From positions 20,329,226 through 20,393,225 of the forward strand of contig OY744537.1 of assembly GCA_963556195.1 (NCBI GenBank): DNA of 64,000 nucleotides, written 5' to 3'. Of the stretch, positions 55,773-64,000 are shown one piece after another. Numbering within the stretch: the first letter of the stretch is position 1; each line of letters opens with the position of its first letter. The notes under the pieces were generated by a model that had not been told where the DNA came from, did no database searches, and saw nothing but the letters and a program-made list of their open reading frames with translations. The position numbers and the translations under genes were made by a program. The DNA comes from Sepiola atlantica (taxonomy: Eukaryota > Mollusca > Cephalopoda > Sepiida > Sepiolidae).

Positions 55773-58700
55773 ATGAAAACACTACCTGTAAAATATATTT
55801 TTGATGAAAACACTACCTGTAAAATATATTTTTGATGAAAACACTACCTGTAAAATATATTTTTGATGAAAACACTACCTGTAAAATATTTTTTTGATGA
55901 AAACACTACCTGTAAAATATTTTTTGATGAAAACACTACCTGTAAAATATTTTTTTGATGAAAACACTACCTGTAAAATATATTTTTGATGAAAACACTA
56001 CCTGTAAAATATATTTTTGATGAAAACACTACCTGTAAAATATTTTTTTGATGAAAACACTACCTGTAAAATATATTTTTGATGAAAACACTACCTGTAA
56101 AATATTTTTTGATGAAAACACTACCTGTAAAATATTTTTTTGATGAAAACACTACCTGTAAAATATTTTTTTGATGAAAACACTACCTGTAAAATATTTT
56201 TTTGATGAAAACACTACCTGTAAAATATTTTTTGGATGAAAACACTACCTGTAAAATATTTTTTTGATGAAAACACTACCTGTAAAATAGTTTTTTGATG
56301 AAAACACTACCTGTAAAATATTTTTTTTATAAAAACACTACCTGTAAAATATTTTTTTGATGAAAACACTATCTGTAAAATATTTTTTTGATGAAAACAC
56401 TATCTGTAAAATATTTTTTTGATAAAAACACTACCTGTAAAATAGTTTTTTGATGAAAACACTACCTGTAAAATAGTTTTTTGATAAAAACACTACCTGT
56501 AAAATATTTTTTTGATGAAAACACTACCTGTAAAATATTTTTTTAATGAAAACACTACCTGTAAAATAGTTTTTTGATGAAAACACTACCTGTAAAATAT
56601 TTTTTTAATGAAAACACTACCTGTAAAATAGTTTTTTGATGAAAACACTACCTGTAAAATATTTTTTTAATGAAAAAACTACCTGTAAAATATTTTTTTG
56701 ATGAAAACACTACCTGTAAAATATTTTTTTGATGAAAACACTACCTGTAAAATATTTTTTTGATGAAAACACTACCTGTAAAATATTTTTTTGATGAAAA
56801 CACTACCTGTAAAATATTTTTTTGATGAAAACACTACCTGTAAAATATTTTTTTAATGAAAACACTACCTGTAAAATAGTTTTTTTATGAAAACACTACC
56901 TGTAAAATATTTTTTTAATGAAAACACTACCTGTAAAATAGTTTTTTGATGAAAACACTACCTGTAAAATATTTTTTTGATGAAAACACTACCTGTAAAA
57001 TAGTTTTTTGATGAAAACACTACCTGTAAAATATTTTTTTAATGAAAACACTACCTGTAAAATAGTTTTTTGATGAAAACACTACCTGTAAAATATTTTT
57101 TTGATGAAAACACTACCTGTAAAATATTTTTTTGATGAAAACACTACCTGTAAAATATTTTTTTGATGAAAACACTACCTGTAAAATATTTTTTTGATGA
57201 AAACACTACCTGTAAAATATTTTTTTGATGAAAACACTACCTGTAAAATATTTTTTTAATGAAAAAACTACCTGTAAAATATTTTTTTAATGAAAACACT
57301 ACCTGTAAAATATTTTTTTGATGAAAACACTACCTGTAAAATATTTTTTTGATGAAAACACTACCTGTAAAATATTTTTTTGATGAAAACACTACCTGTA
57401 AAATAGTTTTTTGATGAAAACACTACCTGTAAAATAGTTTTTTGATGAAAAAACTACCTGTAAAATAGTTTTTTGATGAAAACACTACCTGTAAAATAGT
57501 TTTTTGATGAAAACACTACCTGTAAAATATTTTTTTGATGAAAACACTACCTGTAAAATATTTTTTTGATGAAAACACTACCTGTAAAATAGTTTTTTGA
57601 TGAAAACACTACCTGTAAAATAGTTTTTTGATGAAAACACTACCTGTAAAATAGTTTTTTGATGAAAACACTACCTGTAAAATAGTTTTTTGATGAAAAC
57701 ACTACCTGTAAAATAGTTTTTTGATGAAAACACTACCTGTAAAATAGTTTTTTGATGAAAACACTACCTGTAAAATATTTTTTTGATGAAAACACTACCT
57801 GTAAAATATTTTTTGATGAAAACACTACCTGTAAAATATTTTTTGATGAAAACACTACCTGTAAAATATTTTTTGATGAAAACACTACCTGTAAAATAGT
57901 TTTTTGATGAAAACACTACCTGTAAAATATTTTTTTGATGAAAACACTACCTGTAAAATATTTTTTTGATGAAAACACTACCTGTAAAATATTTTTTTGA
58001 TGAAAACACTACCTGTAAAATAGTTTTTTGATGAAAACACTACCTGTAAAATATTTTTTTGATGAAAACACTACCTGTAAAATATTTTTTTGATGAAAAC
58101 ACTACCTGTAAAATAGTTTTTTGATGAAAACACTACCTGTAAAATATTGTTTTGATGAAAACACTACCTGTAAAATATTGTTTTGATGAAAACACTACCT
58201 GTAAAATATTTTTTTGATGAAAACACTACTTGTAAAATATTTTTTTGATGAAAACACTACCTGTAAAATATTTTTTTGATGAAAACACTACCTGTAAAAT
58301 ATTTTTTTGATGAAAACACTACCTGTAAAATATTTTTTTGATGAAAACACTACCTGTAAAATAGTTTTTTGATGAAAACACTACCTGTAAAATATTTTTT
58401 TGATGAAAACACTACCTGTAAAATAGTTTTTTGATGAAAACACTACCTGTAAAATAGTTTTTTGATGAAAACACTACCTGTAAAATATTTTTTTAATGAA
58501 AACACTACCTGTAAAATATTTTTTTAATGAAAACACTACCTGTAAAATATTTTTTTGATGAAAACACTACCTGTAAAATATTTTTTTGATGAAAACACTA
58601 CCTGTAAAATATTTTTTGGATGAAAACACTTCCTGTAAAATAGTTTTTTGATGAAAACACTACCTGTAAAATAGTTTTTTGATGAAAACACTACCTGTAA

Positions 58701-58893
58701 AATAGTTTTTTGATGAAAACACTACCTGTAAAATAGTTTTTTGATGAAAACACTACCTGTAAAATAGTTTTTTGATGAAAACACTACCTGTAAAATAGTT
58801 TTTTGATGAAAACACTACCTGTAAAATAGTTTTTTGATGAAAACACTACCTGTAAAATATTTTTTTGATGAAAACACTACCTGTAAAATATTG
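55773..58893. repeat. 31-bp minisatellite in the CHERP intron, about 100 copies
   Basis: The unit is GATGAAAACACTACCTGTAA then AATATTTTTTT, 31 bp. The main variants are ATAGTTTTTT versus ATATTTTTTT, AATG for GATG, T-run length changes, AAAAAC for AAACAC, and a few ATTGTTTTG. It occupies most of the intron between the exons at 55134 and 59529. On the sense strand of the gene the unit is A-rich with TTTTACAGGTAGTGTTTTC, so every monomer carries a TTTTACAG|GTAG sequence resembling an abutting splice acceptor and donor. Confidence 0.97.
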
Positions 58894-59528
58894 TTTTTCA
58901 AAATGTCTCATTTTAGAATATCTTTTAACCAACAGCAGGAGAATCGAGGATGCGTTCTTTGGATTCATTAAACTAATGCATTGTATGGTTATTTACCAAT
59001 ATTCATTTTGAACATTCTATGCTTATATTTTTATTAACTAGTTGTTATTATTACCAATATTTCTAATTCTTTCTTAATTATTGGTTATTATCGATTCACT
59101 ATGAAATCACCCACTTATATAACTGAGATTTTGAAAAATAAAATGTTATTCGGAATTCGATTTGTCATCGCCAGCCAGCGTCAGGTCGGTACAAATGACT
59201 CAAGAATGTCTGTTATGTTTGCCGTATTTGCAGATTGGTACCTGTTCTCAGCGTACAAGCCCGTTAGGGCTGCGTTTTACATACAGCACCTAGTATTCCT
59301 AAATGTTCATCAACGTGTATGGTCCAGGAAGAGTCAAAAAAACATATCCGACAATATACTTTCTTCTATTATTCAGTCGAAAACAGATCCAGACTTCTTT
59401 TACGTAGATCTTTAGACATGATATTATACTGATATGGTGGTGTGTATACCTATTAATAATCGACAGTGTGTGTTATTTTCAATGCGAGCTGAGTGCATTA
59501 ATTAATTTAAGTAAAAACCCAAACTTAC
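58894..59528. other. CHERP intron, unique part
   Basis: A 104-codon plus ORF (59101-59415) lies antisense to the gene and matches nothing I recognise. The rest is non-coding. Confidence 0.55.
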
Positions 59529-59605
59529 CCATCTTCATAAGTAGCTGATGGCCTTTATTATTTTCACCAAGACGTTGTTCATAAGGTATATTGTCATTAT
59601 TTGCA
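59529..59605 (-). CDS. CHERP: CHERP-like gene, exon before the G-patch
   Basis: A 77-bp exon between TTTTGCAG (ending at 59606) and GTAAGT (59528-59523), minus strand. Joined in phase with its neighbours it reads FANNDNIPYEQRLGENNKGH then QLLMKMG. The LGE.NKGHQ.L.KMGW block is diagnostic for CHERP, where it directly precedes the G-patch. Entry is phase 2 (TT from the SR exon plus T) and exit leaves G, matching both neighbours exactly, which supports all three exons. Confidence 0.9.
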
Positions 59606-60298
59606 CTGCAAAATCAATTTAGACCATTTGATAATTTAAAAAAGCATAAATAACATGATATATATTCAATTAGACACAAGTACAATTCACACTGTTCATT
59701 TTTTTTTTTTTTTGCAATAAACATGAATTTAGAAAATTGACTAATTTGAACCATGACAAGATTAAAACCAAACATTTCGTTTTGTGTAGTTAATATAGCG
59801 AGAGCGAGCAGAAGTTTGATCTGTTTTACGGCAAATATACCTTTTTTGCCGAAACACAATATCGATTGCAAGCAATTCATTATATATGATTAATTGACAA
59901 GAAGTTGCTATATTACCCTTAATTTTGGGGAGCATACCTTAGCGCCAACAGCAGCTTTTGTAGCAGACAGATTATTAAAAAAAAATTATGTTCACCTTTG
60001 CAAATTCATAGTCTTATTGAAACACGTTTACTTTTTGTTGTACAATTATAATAAGACCAATTCTGATCGGAAACAATCTTCCACAAATGTTGCAAGAAAT
60101 TGAAAATGATAGCAATGGTTGTTGTTGCCTGTGAATTTTGGTTTGAAGCTTCTTTCACCATCTAACACTGTCAACCCCTTAAGCAAAAGCTTCGCCATTA
60201 TATAATTTAAAAAATAAATAAAAAATAAATAAATAAATGAATAAATAATTAAGTTAAAGCATGAATCAACAAATAAATAAAATATTAAAGCATCACAT
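59606..60298. other. CHERP intron
   Basis: AT-rich intron sequence. The minus-strand 88-codon ORF at 59614-59880 is unassigned. Confidence 0.55.
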
Positions 60299-60417
60299 TT
60301 TCTGCTGACTGAAATATTTTCTGCTGACTGAAATATTTTCTGCTGACTGAAATATTTTCTGCTGACTGAAATATTTTCTGCTGACTGAAATATTTTCTGC
60401 TGACTGAAATATTTTCT
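60299..60417. repeat. 18-bp tandem repeat, about 6-7 copies
   Basis: TTCTGCTGACTGAAATAT repeats with very little change. On the minus strand it reads as SAENISVSRKYFSQQK-type ORF noise. Confidence 0.95.
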
Positions 60418-60439
60418 TTAACATAAATATTCAAATATA

Positions 60440-60478
60440 ACAGCAACTTTTGGACGTTTCTTTTCATCAGAGATGGAA
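60440..60478 (-). ncRNA. Hammerhead-like core without stem II (motif 8)
   Basis: Minus strand CUGAUGA (60470-60464), only AAA in place of stem II, GAAAC (60460-60456), palindromic ACGU and then GUC. The core letters fit, but stem II is absent and stem I does not obviously pair, so this is a weak candidate. It lies in an intron of the CHERP-like gene, in the sense direction. Confidence 0.3.
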
Positions 60479-60520
60479 AGAACTTTTTAAAATTTTTTTT
60501 ATTTTGAGAAGAGGTGTTTT

Positions 60521-60851
60521 ATTTACTCCTCCCCAGGAGTTAGTCACAAGGCCAGTTTTATCTTACTCCCACAAGTAAGATGTGACCCAAGATCGGGTCG
60601 GGAAAGTGGGGTTTGAAAAGCCAGCGCTCGAGAGGTGAGCACTCTGGCCATTTAAAAATTGCCTGGGCAGCCCCGTCGGCATTCCCCGGTAGAGGCGCCT
60701 CAGGCAGTAAGCAATAAACTTACTCCTCCCCAAGGAGGGGAGGCGAAGCCTGGGAGGGTGCACCTCCTAGAACTGCACAGGACCGGCACCCCCAATAGAC
60801 CGGCGTAAATCCAGACCCAAAGGCCCGGACGATACCGGTCTATTAGGTGGA
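60521..60851 (-). mobile_element. U2-related SINE, type 1, 5'-truncated (copy B)
   Basis: Body and tail closely match copy A (minus strand TCCCAGGCTTCGCCTCCCC, TTGGGGAGGAGTAAG, GCCTGAGGCGCC, AATGCCGACGGGG, then GACTAACTCCTGGGGAGG). It stops before the U2-like head, at the GACCGGTATCG segment. Imperfect flanking repeats GAGGTGTTTT (60511-60520) and AGAGGTGTGTTT (60851-60862) fit a target-site duplication of a 5'-truncated insertion. It lies in a CHERP intron in sense orientation. Confidence 0.8.
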
Positions 60852-61195
60852 GAGGTGTGTTTCTCCCGAAATATCATAATATATATATCCCCCATCATCC
60901 CAGACTATGTAATAGTAAGTGAAAGATTTACTGAAAAATAAATTTTATTGAAGATAAAAAATATTGCATATACTGTCTCCATTTATTTGTTTTTGTTCAT
61001 TCACCATACCATCCTCTACTGCATTGCAAATAGCCTTATTAAATATTTCTGGGTTTTTTCTTATCTTTTTGTTTTTGCTGGGAATGGGGCATCCTACCGG
61101 ATGCTAGACATTCACACATTATTTCAAAGACTCTAACCAAGAGATCTTTTTAAGATTCAAACCACCCCTTTAAGCGCAATTATTTTGTATCTTTC
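60852..61195. other. CHERP intron
   Basis: AT-rich, nothing recognised. Confidence 0.5.
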
Positions 61196-61440
61196 TTGTA
61201 CCTGGTTCATCGGGTATATTCACCAGATAGTTTAAAATTTGTTTTCATGAGTCCGGGTGCTCCTATAATTACTGGAATGATGGAGATCTTCTTAAGATTC
61301 CAGTTTCTTTTGATTTTGTACATAAGACCTTGGTATTTAGTTATTTTTTCGTCTTTAGCTCTGTTTAAGCCAGCATCATTAGAGACATTGACTTTAACTA
61401 GGGTTGCTACTTTCTTCCTCTTGCCCCATATCACGATGCA
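61196..61440 (-). mobile_element. Fragment of a restriction-like-endonuclease LINE (R4/Dong-like)
   Basis: Minus strand reads MIWGKRKKVATLVKVNVSND, AGLNRAKDEKITKYQGLMYK, IKRNWNLKKISIIPVIIGAP and GLMKTNFK. This resembles the region after the PD core in RLE-type non-LTR elements (VPND...EK..KYQ.L...IKR.W....I.PV.IGA.G). It differs clearly from the 43326 copy, so it is a separate family. Confidence 0.6.
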
Positions 61441-61796
61441 AGCTGTTAGGTCAGTTTTCTAAGTAGCTGGAGAGATTGCATGTGTGTGTGAATAGAAACA
61501 CCAATAGACACAACAATAAGTGGTACTAAATTAAAAGACCATAAAATAAAAAGTTGTTGCTCTTAACTTTATTCTATTTGGGTTAACTCAATTATTGAGG
61601 CTTAGTTTTGATGACATTTTCATAACTTTATCAATTACAAGTTGCCAACAACTGAAAATCTGGACAAAATGAAGGACAATATCAGTTTTGGTGAAGGTAT
61701 AACAAGGGGTGAGAATGTGACCTGTGACTGTGGCATAACTATGGTGATAATTGGAAATTAGACAAGAATTGAAGGTGTGGCTTGTATGTTGTATGC
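61441..61796. other. CHERP intron
   Basis: AT-rich, nothing recognised. Confidence 0.5.
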
Positions 61797-61945
61797 CCGA
61801 TGTACCCCTTTCGGGTTATTTTATGCCAAAGCATGTTGCTATTTTACCCAACTGTACTGACAGTATTTGTGCATAAATAACCACAATATAGCCAACAGGA
61901 ATTGAACTTGGCATAGCCAATTCCATAAGCTGTAATGGTATCCAT
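61797..61945 (-). mobile_element. tRNA-derived SINE-like element
   Basis: Minus strand: TGGATACCATTACAGCTTAT, GGAATTGGCTATGCC, AAGTTCAATTCCTG (B-box-like), TTATGCACAAATACTG, AAAATAACCCGAAAGGGGTA. Copies of the same modules lie at 50920, 52665 and 53735. The A box is not convincing. Confidence 0.5.
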
Positions 61946-62157
61946 TAGTTTCTTGAGGAATTAAAGAAAATCTGAGATTTCAAAGAAAGGAATATAAAAT
62001 GTGACATCAGAATCGAGGGAGTTAAAAATAAATAAATAACAAACAATATTGTGAACAATAATTTTGTTTATGCTGAGGTTTTTGAATTTTTATTAATAAA
62101 TAAAAAGAAGATAAAAAAACACAAATTATTTGTTACGGGCAAAAACATTTAACTTAC
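61946..62157. other. CHERP intron, donor-proximal part
   Basis: AT-rich intron downstream of the SR exon. Confidence 0.5.
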
Positions 62158-62292
62158 AAATTCTGGGTATTCTGAGTGTTGTTGCGAGACCGTCTTCTGT
62201 TCTTGGCTGGTGAAGGAGATCGGGATTTACGACTACGGAGGTAGGGAAGAGGCGATTTAGACTTAGATCTGGAACTGGATCGGGAATGAGAT
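62158..62292 (-). CDS. CHERP: CHERP-like gene, SR-rich exon
   Basis: A 135-bp exon between TTTTTCTAG (ending at 62293) and GTAAGT (62157-62152), minus strand. It reads SHSRSSSRSKSKSPLPYLR, then SRKSRSPSPAKNRRRSRN and NTQNTQN, an arginine/serine-rich segment as found just before the LGEENKGH block of CHERP. The first base completes a codon from an upstream exon, and the final TT is completed by the exon at 59605. Upstream exons (CID domain and Pro-rich region) must lie beyond the window or were not recognised in 62293-64000. Confidence 0.85.
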
Positions 62293-62671
62293 CTAGAAAA
62301 ATAAAATGTAACAAAATGTAATTGTAAAACAAATGGTCAGTTGAGGTATACCAGAGTCTCTAATTGGTTGAATTAGATCAAATGGTAGGAGAGATGGCGT
62401 GTTTAAAAACGCGAGACTTAAGTGGTAGTTGGTCAACCAGTGGCGGTATATAGAAGCCTGCTGGAGCTCTGTTCTCATTGCCAACCTAGAAGAGAAATAT
62501 TAATTTAATTCTACGATTAACAACCGGACTGGATAATTGGTGAGCGGATAAATAAAATGATGGTGTCAATATTGGCATGGCTGTGTTCTTCAACCCACTT
62601 CAAGTCCAGGTACGATGGAATAAATTCCAAGATGGTTGCGCAGTTGCACACAAGTTCAGATAGAACCAATA
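62293..62671. other. CHERP upstream intron
   Basis: A TTCTCTTCTAG acceptor-like site at about 62485 opens a frame (VGNENRAPAGFY...) that hits a stop without a donor. I do not call an exon here. Confidence 0.5.
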
Positions 62672-63195
62672 GATTATCAAGGCCAAAAGCCACTCAAGGA
62701 TAAAGGTTAGTAAAATAGATAATCAGTTGAATGATGAAGAATATTATGAGAGGATTGAAAATGATGACCGGAAATAATAAAATTTGATTACTTATTAGGA
62801 CGGTTATGTGGCCTAATCATGTTAGATCACTGAAGTTAACGACATTGAGTATGGATAGGTAAACATACGGGAATACTAGGCACCGTATGTCATCTCCCCT
62901 GACTGGAACATACATGTGACTGGGGACTGCTTGTCAATTTAATATTCCCTAGAAACTTCCTCTTCAGTAGAAGCCCAATGACTTGCCCAGGGTGAATACT
63001 ACACCAAGTATTACCGTTAAGGATCATTAGGATGGTTTATGACAATTATCTGCTGACATTGGATTTGAAGATAACTCTGTTGTAGTCTGCTGGAAAACAG
63101 TCTCAACAGAATGTACTTGGAAAGAAACTCTGTTCATGGAAATTCCGTTTGATGTTAGGCACACAAAGGATGAAAGGAAAGTCCTTTAGAGTTTT
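62672..63195 (-). mobile_element. Jockey/CR1-like LINE 3' end (same family as 9970 and 52915)
   Basis: Shares with 52915-53220 the 3' UTR (GAGTGGCTTTTGGCCTTGAT read on the minus strand, TCATCATTCAACTG) and decayed coding (GISMNRVSF, QQTTTELSS). Relative to 52915 it carries about 250 extra bp in the middle (about 62810-63040), so one copy has an insertion or the other a deletion. Strongly 5'-truncated. Confidence 0.7.
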
Positions 63196-64000
63196 AAATA
63201 ACTTTCATTTAGGTTACATAAGTTTCAAATCATATTCCAAAGAAATGAGCCATAAAGTGAACATTACCTAATATTATCTTTATTTCTTTGTCATAGATTT
63301 TAATTAGCTTCACCGTAGAAACTGCATTCACACACATACATTTATATCCATGAATAAAGTTTGAACTCACCCTTCCTGCAACCATGGGTAAAAATACGAA
63401 TAAAAAGTCATCTACAATTAATTGTTTGAAATAAGTTGTCGGTGGAATTTCCAATTTTTTGTGAACTCCTTTTCTCTTCCTTTTTTGTCCAAAATGTTAT
63501 TGTCTATGGAACCAGCTTTTTTTACTCCTTGTAATAATTCAAAATATCATGTTCACAATAATCTGTTGTTGCTGCTATTAGTCTATTAGTTGAAGTCAAT
63601 TGCAATTGAGTTATCACAAGTAATTTATTTTGTAAACAAAAACGTTAAAAAATCGTTATTTTATTTCAAATAATAGACTTATCATAAGAAATCTGGTGAT
63701 TCAAAATATTTTTACATATTTTGTTGTTAGTCTATTAGTAGAAGCTATTCATGACTGAGTTATTGAAATAAAATTATTTTTTTTAAACTGTGAAAGAAAC
63801 CTTTATTTAATCTGTTGTAATTTCGTGAGCGGTTGATGCTGTTTAGGTCATAAACAAAAATGCATCCATTCCAACAATCTTCCTAGCAAGAATAAGTATT
63901 TTTTGAAAGAAACTAAGGTGAAACAAATTATTTTGTTGCAAAGAACATGGTGGAAGAAAGAAATAGACCAATTAGTTAGTCAAAATCAAATATCAATTTG
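63196..64000. other. No gene recognised
   Basis: AT-rich. The minus-strand 74-codon ORF at 63230-63454 is unassigned. Possibly upstream intron of the CHERP-like gene. Confidence 0.45.

Noticed and set aside
59101..59415. 104-codon plus-strand ORF as a gene
   Set aside because: Antisense inside a CHERP intron, no recognisable domain, and ordinary length for chance in this composition.
62293..62484. Additional CHERP exon upstream of the SR exon
   Set aside because: There is an acceptor-like TCTAG at about 62485, but the frame reaches a stop before any donor and the sequence does not look like CHERP.
63361..63385. GT-AG bounded micro-exon on the minus strand
   Set aside because: It would be only about 5 nt, and there is no protein evidence.

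Overview
This window reads as repeat-saturated, AT-rich animal DNA. It has spliced exons with canonical GT/AG borders, many (TA)n microsatellites, several clades of decayed non-LTR retrotransposon, a fragment of a Merlin-type DNA transposon and SINEs. The reverse-transcriptase remnants look like those of molluscs, and cephalopods are my best guess, but nothing here fixes the species. There are no bacterial operons and no CRISPR array.

Only two host genes are supported. The first is an intact, intronless 480-codon ORF at 6503-7945 (+) whose C-terminal 170 residues are a NOT-box domain of the CNOT2 type. A 24-base A-run starts 31 bp after its stop, so it looks like a retrocopy whose frame is still open. 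The second is the 3' part of a CHERP-like gene on the minus strand: exons at 62158-62292 (SR-rich), 59529-59605 and 54934-55134 (G-patch), with matching splice phases. Its roughly 4.4-kb intron is mostly a 56-bp and a 31-bp tandem repeat.

Layout: 196-3192 is a 32-bp minisatellite. 3193-9969 is unique-looking DNA around the CNOT2-like gene. 9970-14290 holds two LINE fragments and a SINE. 14660-18260 holds (TA)n arrays, hammerhead-ribozyme-like motifs and a mariner-type MITE. 18285-22050 holds a Merlin fragment and a cluster of SINEs with U2 snRNA-like heads, two of them forming a long hairpin. 22740-25550 holds a 177-bp direct repeat pair and a 27-bp minisatellite. 25550-35350 is AT-rich DNA with a second MITE, another hammerhead-like motif, a SINE and a LINE fragment. 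35983-41298 is a 29-bp minisatellite of about 183 copies. 43326-45320 is a dead R4/Dong-like LINE lying between trinucleotide repeats. 46243-46598 is the best U2-headed SINE. 47690-48105 holds more hammerhead-like motifs. 50500-53790 holds LINE and SINE debris. 54934-62292 is the CHERP region, followed by LINE debris.

The three observations most worth following are these. (1) At least seven hammerhead-core motifs (CUGANGA, stem II, GAAAC), most with a palindromic stem III and each followed within about 45-180 nt by a (TA)n tract. (2) A modular SINE superfamily with a U2 snRNA-like head, interchangeable bodies and a shared tail. (3) Minisatellites with large internal higher-order duplications (1122 bp and 1533 bp) whose lengths are fully accounted for by counting normal and indel monomers.
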